A stretch of DNA of 64,000 nt from Streptomyces sp. SID12488 (lineage in GTDB: Bacteria; Actinomycetota; Actinomycetes; Streptomycetales; Streptomycetaceae), in the NCBI RefSeq assembly GCF_010548275.1, contig NZ_JAAGLT010000025.1, forward strand, positions 86,599-150,598, read 5' to 3'. The notes below the pieces were generated by a model, which was given only the letters and a program-made list of their open reading frames with translations, was not told where the DNA came from and ran no database searches. The position numbers were made by a program, and so were the translations under genes. Positions 50,934 through 58,582 of the stretch are shown here, piece after piece. Numbering within the stretch: the stretch's first letter is position 1; each line of letters begins with the position of its first letter.

Positions 50934-53045
50934 ATGCTGGATCCGATTTCGCTGGGCGCCATCAGTGCGGTACTCGGAGCCGTCGGGTCGGGCATGGGCG
51001 GCGAAGCCGGCAGGTGGGCCTGGGAGTCCGCCGGAGGCATGGTCCGCCGTATCGCCGGGCGCGAGGTCGCCGCACCCACCACGCCCGGCCGGCTGACCGA
51101 GGTCGCCCGGATCGTGCACGACGGCGTGCTGCACGATCCGCAACTCGCCCACGCCTGGACCCTGTTCGCCCAGGGTCTGCCCGTGCACGGCGCCCTCGCC
51201 GGCACGTTCGCGCGCCGGGCCGGACTTCCGGCCTCCCCGCGCTTTTTCACGGACCGTCAGGAAGCCCTGAAGACACTGGACAAGGAGGCGACCCGCGCCT
51301 TCGACGGCCGCCCCCGGCTGGCCCTCCTGCACGGCCCGGAAGGCATCGGCACCAGCACCCTCGCCATCCACTGGGGCTGGCGGCAACAGGCCCGCTTCCC
51401 CGACGGACAGCTCTACGCGGATCTGCGCACCCTCGGCCCCGAGGCCGCCCTCGCAGCCCTCCTGCGCCAACTCGGCCTGCCGGACGAGGAAGTACCGCCC
51501 GCCGCCGCCGACCGCGCCGACCTCCTCCGGCGCTGCCTCGCCGACCGGTGCCTGCTCCTCGTCCTCGACCACGCCCAATCGGCTGGTCAGGTAAGAGCGT
51601 TGCTCACCTCGGCGCCGGGTGTCGTCACCCTGGTCGTCGCCCGGCAGCCGCTGGCGGGCCTCGACGCGCTGCGTGTCCCGGTCGGCCCCCTGGCGCGCAA
51701 GGACGCGTTGCGACTGCTCACCGACCTGGTCGGCAAACCCGCGATCGGCGCGGCCCGCGCCACCCTGCCCGACGTCCTCGACCGCTGCGCCGGCTCGCCG
51801 TACGCCCTGCGGGCAGCGGCACCCCGCCTGACCGTTGCCCCCGCCGCGACTGCGCAGAGCGTTGTCGGTGATCCGGCGCCGGACGCGGTGGGCGCCGCCG
51901 CCGAGGACTCCTACCGGCTGCTGACCCCCGACGCCGCCCGCCTCTACCGCCTGGCGGGGCTGTACGCCTGGCCCGCCCTCGACGCCACCGCAGCGGCCCG
52001 CGCCGCCGACCTTGCCGAACCGGAGGCTGCCCGGCTCCTCGAAGAACTCGCCGACACGCTGCTCCTCGAACACACGGACTCCGGCCGCTACCGGTACCGC
52101 CCCGCCGTACGCGCCCACCCCGAGCGCACCGCCGCCGCCACCGACGGCATCGCCGCGTGCTCGGCGGCCGTCACCCGTACCGTCGAGCACTATCTGCACC
52201 TGGCGGTGGGCGCCGCGCGGGCCGCGCTCCCGGAGAGCTGGCGCGTCCCGGCCGGAACCTCGCCGATCTCGTACGGCGACAGGGGCACTGCCGTCGCCGC
52301 CCTCGCCGCCGAGGCGCAGAACCTGGTCCAGGCGGTGCGCGCGGCCGAGGAGTTCCGCGACTGGGACACCGTCGTACGGCTGTGCCAGGCGCTCTGGCCG
52401 CTCCAGCTCAAGGCCGGTCACCACGACGTTCTGCTCCCGGCGCTCCAGGCCGGTGCCCGGACCGCCGACGCCCACTTCCCCGGCAGCCGCATGGCAGGCT
52501 CCCTGCACGCCCAACTCGCCCATACCCTGACCGAGTTGCGCCGCTGGGACGAGGCGGAACCGGAAGCCCTCGCGGCAGCCCGGGACGAGCGGGCCGCCGG
52601 ACACGCGCGAGGCCACGCCTCCGCCGTCGAGTTTCTCGGCCTGCTCCGGCTGCGCCAGTGGCGCTTCACCGACGCGTACGACTGTTTCGAGGAGGCCTCC
52701 CGAATCCTCGACGGTATCGGGCCCACCGACGAGGGCGCCGCCGATCTCCCGCGCGCCCGAGCCCTGTTGGAGCGTCACCGGGGCCGCGCCCTGCGAGGTC
52801 TCGGCCGACGTGAAGAGGCCCGTGAACGACTGGAACGGGCGCTGCGCTTCTTCCGGGACAGCGGCGAGGCGTACAACACCGCCCGCACCCTCACCGACCT
52901 CGCCGAAACCCACCTGGACGGCGCGGAGTTCACGGCTGCGCTCGCTCTGGTCGACGCGGCGACCGCGGCCCTCGGGCGGGAAAGTGCCGTCTATCACCTG
53001 GCCCACTTGCGGATGCTGCGGGAGCGGTGCGTCAGCGCGGGGTGA
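50934..53045 (+). CDS. STAND/NB-ARC-like NTPase with tetratricopeptide-type C-terminus, degenerate P-loop
   Basis: A 703-aa protein (GTG 50925 would add three residues). An N-terminal helical domain (GSGMGGEAGRWAWESAGGMV) is followed by an NTPase core whose Walker A reads GPEGIGTS, with Thr140 in place of the essential Lys, and Walker B LLLVLDHAQ. A winged-helix-like region, then about six TPR-like helical repeats (residues about 480-700: FRDWDTVVRLCQALWPLQ, RGHASAVEFLGLLRL). Related SARP/AfsR-type and tetratricopeptide NTPases sense signals. The broken P-loop suggests ATP is bound weakly or not at all. The 3' end is partly duplicated downstream. Confidence 0.82.
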   Translation: MLDPISLGAISAVLGAVGSGMGGEAGRWAWESAGGMVRRIAGREVAAPTTPGRLTEVARIVHDGVLHDPQLAHAWTLFAQGLPVHGALAGTFARRAGLPASPRFFTDRQEALKTLDKEATRAFDGRPRLALLHGPEGIGTSTLAIHWGWRQQARFPDGQLYADLRTLGPEAALAALLRQLGLPDEEVPPAAADRADLLRRCLADRCLLLVLDHAQSAGQVRALLTSAPGVVTLVVARQPLAGLDALRVPVGPLARKDALRLLTDLVGKPAIGAARATLPDVLDRCAGSPYALRAAAPRLTVAPAATAQSVVGDPAPDAVGAAAEDSYRLLTPDAARLYRLAGLYAWPALDATAAARAADLAEPEAARLLEELADTLLLEHTDSGRYRYRPAVRAHPERTAAATDGIAACSAAVTRTVEHYLHLAVGAARAALPESWRVPAGTSPISYGDRGTAVAALAAEAQNLVQAVRAAEEFRDWDTVVRLCQALWPLQLKAGHHDVLLPALQAGARTADAHFPGSRMAGSLHAQLAHTLTELRRWDEAEPEALAAARDERAAGHARGHASAVEFLGLLRLRQWRFTDAYDCFEEASRILDGIGPTDEGAADLPRARALLERHRGRALRGLGRREEARERLERALRFFRDSGEAYNTARTLTDLAETHLDGAEFTAALALVDAATAALGRESAVYHLAHLRMLRERCVSAG

Positions 53046-53152
53046 TCGTGGTCGGGTGGGTGACTGTGCCCGTGGGTGGCGTGGGACCCGTGTGCGGCAG
53101 GTGTGTCCGCGTTTCGCCTGAGGCGCGCCTCGCTCAATCCTGCCTTGGCCGC

Positions 53153-53276
53153 GTGGAGTTCACGGGCCTTGCTGCCTCTGGTCGACGCGGCGACCGCGGC
53201 TCTCGGGCGGGAGAGCGGCGTCTATCACCTGGCCCACCTACGGACACTGCGGGAGCGGTGCGTCAGTGTCGGGTGA
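53153..53276 (+). pseudogene. Duplicated 3' end of the STAND gene
   Basis: GTGGAGTTCAC at 53153 starts a copy of 52923-53045, offset by 230 bp. It reads LVDAATAALGRESGVYHLAH then LRTLRERCVSVG-stop against LVDAATAALGRESAVYHLAH then LRMLRERCVSAG-stop in the parent. It has no start or promoter of its own. The last 14 bases overlap the 3' end of the convergent GT-B-like gene. Confidence 0.75.
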
Positions 53277-55086
53277 CAGTGGCCCGGTGGTTGAGCGCTC
53301 CCGTCCGTACCGTCAGCCCCTGCGTGACCAGCTCGTCCAGCGACTTGCCGGCGGCTAGCCACGCGTACAGAGCCGAGGCGTAGGCGGCCGGGTCGGCGTC
53401 TGCGTCTGCGTCTGTGTCTGTGTCTGTGTCTGGGTCGGAATCGGGCCTTATCCGTAGCAGTTCACCGTCACGCGTACGGGCCGTGCACTCGCCGGGGCCG
53501 CTGATGTAGGCGGCCAGTGCGCACTGCGGATGCAGGGTGAGTGCCTCCGTCGTCCACAGTTCCGGTGAGCCGAAGCGCGCGTCGTCCGGTTCGCCGTACC
53601 GGAACACTACGTCGGCGAGGGCGAGTCGGTGGGTCTCGCGGGTGTCCTCGTGCACCGCCGTGTGCATCTCGCCGGTGCTGTGGGCGGGCGGGTGCGCTCC
53701 GGCGTACCGGGTGATCTCGACCTCGCCGGCACCCAGCAGCCGGGTGAGGACGAGCAACGGCACGGTGTGGGACGGCGGTTCGTACGGCGGCAGGGGGAGC
53801 GGTTCGAGCAGGGCGGGTCCGTCGGGCTCGGGGATGCCGAGGGCGTCGTAGAAGAGGCGGCGCAGCAGGGTGGCCGACTCGCCGGGTACGGAACTGACGA
53901 ACTCGGCGGGTTCGGGGCGGGGCCGGCGGTCGCGGACGACCGCCTCCACCTGGGGGCGCAACGGGAGCGCCGGGTCGAGACGCGGGGCGTCGCGCACGAA
54001 GTCGTGGACGGGGGCCTCCGGCGCGAGGCCGGTAAGGGGAGCGGCGCCCAGCAGGACCGGGGTGCCCAGGGCGGCGGCGTAGTAGGTAACTGAACCGTGG
54101 TCGCCGATCACCGCGTCGGCCGCGATCAGGGCCTGGCACCAGCCGTGCAGGGGGTCGATCAGCGCGAGTCCGGCGCGTCGTGCCCGGTCGAGCCAGGCGC
54201 GGATCTGTCCGGGACCGTGGCCGTGCCAGATGTTCGGGTGGAGGACCGCCGCGAACCGGTACTCGTCGGCCGGGAACTCCGAGGCCAGCCGGGGGAGAAG
54301 CGACGGAAGGACGTCATCGCCGCCGCCGTCGCCGAACAGCGACTCGGGGTTCCAGGTGGAGTTGAGGAGCACCAGCCGTTGCCCGGCGCGGATGCCGAGG
54401 GCCCGGCGGAAGCGGTCGCGATACGGCCGCGCCGCGAGCATGCGGTCCCAGCAGGGATCCCCGGCGAGCACGGCGGTCGGCACGGCCTCGGGGCAGACGC
54501 TGCGCAGTCGCTCGTACTGCTCGGGATGCGACAGGACGAGCGCGTCCGCGACGGGATCGCCCTGCTCGTCGAGCAACCACTCGCGTGACATCCCGAAGAC
54601 CGGCCCTCCGGCTTCGGCACTCCCGCCGCCCGCTGTTGGGTGTTGGGTGTTGGGTGTTGGGTGTTGGGTGTTGGGTGCCAGTCTCTTAGTATATCCGATA
54701 CCGTGAGACAATATGGCCAAGTGTCCGTTAATGTCCGGGAGTTGACCGCCGAAGCTCGCCGATATCGCCAACGACACCGGCGTCTTGACGGCCTGCTCCC
54801 ACGGGAGTACCGGCACCCCTGTCCCGGCCAGCAGCTCGGCGACGCCCGAGCGGAACACGGACGACTCCGTGCAGGTCGCGAGCAACTGGACCCTGAAGTC
54901 GTCGTCGAAGAGGGGGAGTACGTCGAGGAGCCGGGTCGCCGAGGTCACGTTGTGGACGACGAGGAGCACCTTGAGGCTCCGGCCCCGCGTGGCCCAGCGT
55001 GCCGAGTCGTCCCCGACCGGCACCCGTATCCACCCAGCCCCCGCCACTTCCTCGCCCGCCCGCCTCTCGCCCCGGTGATCGGGCAA
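53263..55086 (-). CDS. GT-B-like protein (CDP-glycerol transferase fold) with in-gene simple repeats
   Basis: A 607-aa protein of a conserved Streptomyces family resembling CDP-glycerol/poly-glycerophosphate transferases: LKVLLVVHNVTSATRLLDVL, ILSHGIGYTKRLAP, LNSTWNPESLFG, VLHPNIWHGHGPGQIRAWLD and AVIGDHGSVTYYAAALG (UDP/CDP-site-like GDHGS). Residues about 138-152 (NTQHPTPNTQHPT) are encoded by six copies of a 7-bp unit. An Asp/Thr/Ala-Asp run near residue 560 is from a 6-bp repeat. The conserved part starts at about residue 38, so the true start may be downstream of 55086. Its substrate is unknown. Confidence 0.75.
   Translation of the reverse strand: MPDHRGERRAGEEVAGAGWIRVPVGDDSARWATRGRSLKVLLVVHNVTSATRLLDVLPLFDDDFRVQLLATCTESSVFRSGVAELLAGTGVPVLPWEQAVKTPVSLAISASFGGQLPDINGHLAILSHGIGYTKRLAPNTQHPTPNTQHPTAGGGSAEAGGPVFGMSREWLLDEQGDPVADALVLSHPEQYERLRSVCPEAVPTAVLAGDPCWDRMLAARPYRDRFRRALGIRAGQRLVLLNSTWNPESLFGDGGGDDVLPSLLPRLASEFPADEYRFAAVLHPNIWHGHGPGQIRAWLDRARRAGLALIDPLHGWCQALIAADAVIGDHGSVTYYAAALGTPVLLGAAPLTGLAPEAPVHDFVRDAPRLDPALPLRPQVEAVVRDRRPRPEPAEFVSSVPGESATLLRRLFYDALGIPEPDGPALLEPLPLPPYEPPSHTVPLLVLTRLLGAGEVEITRYAGAHPPAHSTGEMHTAVHEDTRETHRLALADVVFRYGEPDDARFGSPELWTTEALTLHPQCALAAYISGPGECTARTRDGELLRIRPDSDPDTDTDTDADADADPAAYASALYAWLAAGKSLDELVTQGLTVRTGALNHRATVTRH
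53397..53432. repeat. Hexanucleotide repeat, six units, in frame
   Basis: CGTCTG three times then TGTCTG three times; on the minus strand it encodes the run (Thr/Ala-Asp)n near the C-terminus of the GT-B-like protein. As 6 bp is a multiple of 3, copy-number change alters length but not frame. Confidence 0.8.
54634..54675. repeat. Heptanucleotide repeat TGTTGGG, six perfect units, inside a gene
   Basis: Six identical 7-bp units, 42 bp, give CCCAACA x6 on the coding strand. At six units the gene stays in frame; gain or loss of one unit would shift the frame and truncate the protein. Such arrays act as slippage switches in some bacteria. This has not been shown here. Confidence 0.9.
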
Positions 55087-55234
55087 CGATAGTCAATCGC
55101 GAAGCCGCACACGCCCACCGGCCGCCCGTGGAATCCGGCAACCGCATGACGGATGGCAAGCGGGCCACGCTTTCCAGGAACGCCCAGGTCCCCAACAGCC
55201 CATTGCTGCCGGGGACTTGAGAGGAAGAGGAGGC

Positions 55235-56608
55235 TCAGGCCGACACGGACTCACGCTTCGCCACGTTCTCCGTACCACGCTCACCGAGCCGCTCCGTCGG
55301 CACCCGGTGCGTCTCGCGCGCCGTGATCGCGGCCAGCACCGGCGGGATGCACAGGGCCGAGGTGAACAGGGCGACGGAGAACCAGTCGTCCCCGTCCGGA
55401 CCGGCGATCTCCGCGGCGAAGGTCACCGCGAAACCGGCGACGGCGAAGCCGATCTGCGTGCCGATCGCCATGCCCGACAGGCGTACCCGGGTCGTGAACA
55501 TCTCGCCGTAGAAGGAGGGCCAGGTGCCGTTCGCGGCGCTGTAGACCACGCCGAAGGTGACGATTCCGAGGACCATGATCAGCGGGTACGAGCCCGTGGA
55601 GATCGCCCACAGGTAGACGAACATCATGACCCCGCTGCCGGCGGCGCCCGCCAGGAACACCGGACGGCGGCCGATCCGGTCGGACAGCGTGGCCCAGAGC
55701 GGGATCGCGGCCAGCGCGACCAGGTTGGCGAGCGCGGCCACCCACAGCATGGACGAGCGGTTCATGCCGACCGAGTCGCTGGTCGCGTACGCCAGCGCCC
55801 AGACCGTGAAGATCGTGGAGACCGAGGCGACCAGCGCGCCCGCGATCACCCGCAGTACGTCCGCCCAGTGCTCGCGCAGCAGGATCAGCAGCGGCAGCTT
55901 CACGACACCCTCGGCGGCGGCCTGCTCGGCGAAGGCCGGGGTCTCCTCCAGCTTGCGGCGGATGACGTAGCCGACGACGGCGACCGCGATGCTCAGCCAG
56001 AACGGCACCCGCCAGCCCCAGGAGAGGAGCTGGTCCTCGGGCATCGCGGCGATCGGGATGAAGACCAGTGTGGCGAGAAGCTGGCCGCCCTGGGTGCCGC
56101 TCAGGGTGAAGCTGGTGAAGAACCCGCGTCGGCCCGGCGGGGCGTGTTCGAGCGTCATGGAGTTGGCGCTCGCCTGCTCACCGGCGGCCGAGATGCCCTG
56201 GAGGACGCGGCAGAGCACGAGCAGGACCGGGGCGAGGGTGCCGACCTGGTCGCGGGTGGGCAGGCAGCCGATGAGGAATGTCGACAGTCCCATCAGGATC
56301 AGCGTGAAGACCATGATCTTCTTGCGGCCGAGCCGGTCGCCGAAGTGGCCCAGGAAGAGCGCGCCGACCGGGCGGGCTGCATACGCGACGCCGAAGGTGC
56401 CCAGTGACAGCAGGGTCGCGGTGGCCGGGTCGGACTCGTCGAAGAAGACCTTCGGGAAGATCAGGGCGGCAGCGCTGCCGTAGATGAAGAAGTCGTAGTA
56501 CTCCAGGGCGCTGCCGATCCAGGCAGCCGTGGCGGCCTTCTTCGGCTGACCTCCGGGTGGGGCGCCCAGGGGTGCTGCGGGGTCGTGGGATGCGACGGAA
56601 TCCGCCAC
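55235..56608 (-). CDS. MFS transporter, metabolite:H+ symporter (MHS) family, shikimate/quinate-type
   Basis: A 457-aa, 12-helix MHS-family symporter. ATAAWIGSALEYYDFFIYG is the characteristic helix-1 signature (GxxxEwyDff), GHFGDRLGRKKIMVFTLILM the loop 2-3 motif, and RVLQGISAAGEQASANSMTL the helix-5 region. Members carry shikimate, alpha-ketoglutarate or other acids. Close linkage to a TetR gene, shikimate dehydrogenase and 3-dehydroshikimate dehydratase points to shikimate or quinate as substrate. ATG 56608 follows GAAGGAGC. A palindrome upstream may be its operator. Confidence 0.88.
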   Translation of the reverse strand: MADSVASHDPAAPLGAPPGGQPKKAATAAWIGSALEYYDFFIYGSAAALIFPKVFFDESDPATATLLSLGTFGVAYAARPVGALFLGHFGDRLGRKKIMVFTLILMGLSTFLIGCLPTRDQVGTLAPVLLVLCRVLQGISAAGEQASANSMTLEHAPPGRRGFFTSFTLSGTQGGQLLATLVFIPIAAMPEDQLLSWGWRVPFWLSIAVAVVGYVIRRKLEETPAFAEQAAAEGVVKLPLLILLREHWADVLRVIAGALVASVSTIFTVWALAYATSDSVGMNRSSMLWVAALANLVALAAIPLWATLSDRIGRRPVFLAGAAGSGVMMFVYLWAISTGSYPLIMVLGIVTFGVVYSAANGTWPSFYGEMFTTRVRLSGMAIGTQIGFAVAGFAVTFAAEIAGPDGDDWFSVALFTSALCIPPVLAAITARETHRVPTERLGERGTENVAKRESVSA

Positions 56609-56711
56609 GGCGTGCTCCTTCGAGGGAACTCCAACGTACGTGGAGTGAGCGGAGGGGAGGGAGAAGTGCCGGATCCCTGGGGTGACGGGACGGCCGTGCC
56701 GGGAGCTACCC

Positions 56712-56723
56712 GGTTAATTAACC
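56712..56723 (-). promoter_or_regulatory. Perfect palindrome GGTTAATTAACC upstream of the MHS transporter
   Basis: A 12-bp perfect dyad, rare AT-rich sequence in this genome, 104 bp upstream of the transporter start. It is followed by ACTGGATAGTTAG. A candidate operator for the adjacent TetR protein. Confidence 0.45.
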
Positions 56724-56833
56724 CACTGGATAGTTAGTAGCGGTTGGCTACGGATGTTGCGCCCACGTTTCCCGGGTGTCAAGAGGTCGCGGCGGAGGAT
56801 CTTGCCCTTCACGGGCGTGCGCGGACGCCTCGT

Positions 56834-57496
56834 TCAGGCCGTACGGTCCGCCGTCAGATAGGCGATGACCATGTCGCCGAGCATCGCCCGGTAGTGCTCC
56901 CGCTGGTCCGGGGCCGTCAGGTCGCGGCCGAACAGCGCGCCGAAGGTGTGCCGGTTGGCCACCCGGAAGAAACAGAAGGAGCTGATCATGGCGTGCAGGT
57001 CCACGGCGTCCACGTCGGCTGTGAACAGGCCCGACTTGCGGCCCGACTCCAGGATCCGGCGGATCACCTCCAGCGCGGGCGAGCCGATCCTCCCGAGCTG
57101 CTCCGAGGCGGCGATGTGCTCGGCCTCGTGGATGTTCTCGATGCTCACCAGGCGGATGAAGTCGGGGTGCGCCTCATGGTGGTCGAAGGTCAGCTCCGCG
57201 AGGCGCCGGATGGCCGCGACCGGGTCCAGATGCTCGACGTCGAGGTCCTGTTCGGCCTGCCGGATCACGGAGTACGCGCGCTCCAGGACAGCCGTGAACA
57301 GCTGCTCCTTGCCGCCGAAGTAGTAGTAGATCATCCGCTTGGTGGTGCGGGTGAGCGCGGCGATCTCGTCCACCCGGGCCCCCGCCAGGCCGGCCCGGGC
57401 GAACTCCTTGGTGGCCACGTCGAGGATCTCGGCCCTGGTCCGGACGGCGTCGCGGATGCGCCCGCCTGTGCGTGCCGGTTCTTCGACGCTGGTCAT
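56834..57496 (-). CDS. TetR family regulator of the quinate/shikimate genes
   Basis: A 220-aa TetR protein. The helix-turn-helix is residues about 35-65 (RVDEIAALTRTTKRMIYYYF), followed by a TetR_C ligand domain (LTFDHHEAHPDFIRLVSIEN). It lies between the MHS transporter (same strand) and the divergent shikimate dehydrogenase gene, so it likely controls both and senses a pathway acid. ATG 57496 is the first good start. Confidence 0.9.
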   Translation of the reverse strand: MTSVEEPARTGGRIRDAVRTRAEILDVATKEFARAGLAGARVDEIAALTRTTKRMIYYYFGGKEQLFTAVLERAYSVIRQAEQDLDVEHLDPVAAIRRLAELTFDHHEAHPDFIRLVSIENIHEAEHIAASEQLGRIGSPALEVIRRILESGRKSGLFTADVDAVDLHAMISSFCFFRVANRHTFGALFGRDLTAPDQREHYRAMLGDMVIAYLTADRTA

Positions 57497-57606
57497 CAGG
57501 TTCCTTCGGGCGAGGGGCTGCCGGTCCCGTGATTCTAGAAGGACTCGTGACGCCCCTTCTGGAGCACTCGTGGGGGCTTCCCCGATGCGCCGTGATGCTG
57601 ATATAG

Positions 57607-57630
57607 CTAACGTACTAGTTCGTACATTAG
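57607..57630 (+). promoter_or_regulatory. Operator-like inverted repeat before shikimate dehydrogenase
   Basis: CTAACGTAC (57607-57615) and GTACATTAG (57622-57630) form an inverted repeat with one mismatch around a 6-bp centre. It ends 12 bp before GTG 57643 and just upstream of the GGAGG ribosome site. It is well placed to bind the divergently encoded TetR protein. Confidence 0.65.
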
Positions 57631-57642
57631 TGGAGGTCGGTC

Positions 57643-58527
57643 GTGGCCAAGGACTCGTTTCTCGTCGGGCTCATCGGCTCCGGCATCGGCCCGTCGCTGA
57701 GCCCCGCGCTGCACGAGCGGGAGGCCGACCGGCAGGGGCTGCGCTATCTGTACCGGCTGATCGACATCGACACGCTGGGTGTCGAGGCACACGCGGTGGG
57801 CGATCTCGTGCGGGCGGCCCGTGACCTCGGGTTCGACGGGCTGAACATCACCCACCCGTGCAAGCAGCTCGTCATCGAACACCTCGACGGCCTCGATCCG
57901 CAGGCCGAGGCGCTCGGCGCCGTCAACACCGTGGTCTTCGAGGACGGTCGCGCGATCGGCCACAACACGGACGTGACCGGCTTCGCCGCGTCCTTCGCGC
58001 GCGGACTGCCCGACGCCCCGCTGGAACGGGTCGTTCAGCTCGGGGCCGGTGGCGCCGGCGCGGCCGTCGCCCACGCCACGCTCACCCTCGGCGCCGGCCG
58101 GGTCACCGTCGTCGACGCGCTGCCCGACCGGGCAGCGGATCTCGCCGCGTCCCTCAACCGGCACTTCGGCGCCGGCCGGGCGACCGCCGCGACGCCCGAC
58201 CGGCTGTCGGCGCTGATCGGCCGGGCCGGTGGCGCCGACGGCCTGGTGCACGCGACGCCCACCGGTATGGCCGCCCACCCCGGCCTGCCTTTCCCCGCCG
58301 ACCTGCTGCACCCCGGTCTCTGGGTCGCCGAGGTGGTCTACCGCCCGCTGGAGACCGAGTTGCTGCGTACGGCCGGTGAGATGGGCTGCGCCACGCTCGA
58401 CGGCGGCGGCATGGCTGTCTTCCAGGCCGCGGACGCGTTCCGGCTCTTCACCGGCCGGCAACCCGACACCGCGCGCATGCTGGCCGACATCGCGGAACTG
58501 GCGGGCGCGCTCCCGGCACCGAAGTAG
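57643..58527 (+). CDS. Shikimate/quinate dehydrogenase
   Basis: A 294-aa AroE-fold enzyme. The substrate motif is SLSPALHE (residues 18-25), the catalytic Lys74 is in NITHPCKQ, and NTD in GHNTDVTGFA completes the active site. The NAD(P) loop LGAGGAGAAVAHA follows. It oxidises shikimate or quinate to 3-dehydro products in catabolic clusters such as this one. The start is GTG 57643 with GGAGG. A biosynthetic aroE role is possible but less likely given the dehydratase downstream. Confidence 0.92.
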   Translation: MAKDSFLVGLIGSGIGPSLSPALHEREADRQGLRYLYRLIDIDTLGVEAHAVGDLVRAARDLGFDGLNITHPCKQLVIEHLDGLDPQAEALGAVNTVVFEDGRAIGHNTDVTGFAASFARGLPDAPLERVVQLGAGGAGAAVAHATLTLGAGRVTVVDALPDRAADLAASLNRHFGAGRATAATPDRLSALIGRAGGADGLVHATPTGMAAHPGLPFPADLLHPGLWVAEVVYRPLETELLRTAGEMGCATLDGGGMAVFQAADAFRLFTGRQPDTARMLADIAELAGALPAPK

Positions 58528-58582
58528 ACGCAGCGAAGCAGGAGTGCCGAAGCAGAAGCAAAGAGAAGGCAGAGGTACCGAC

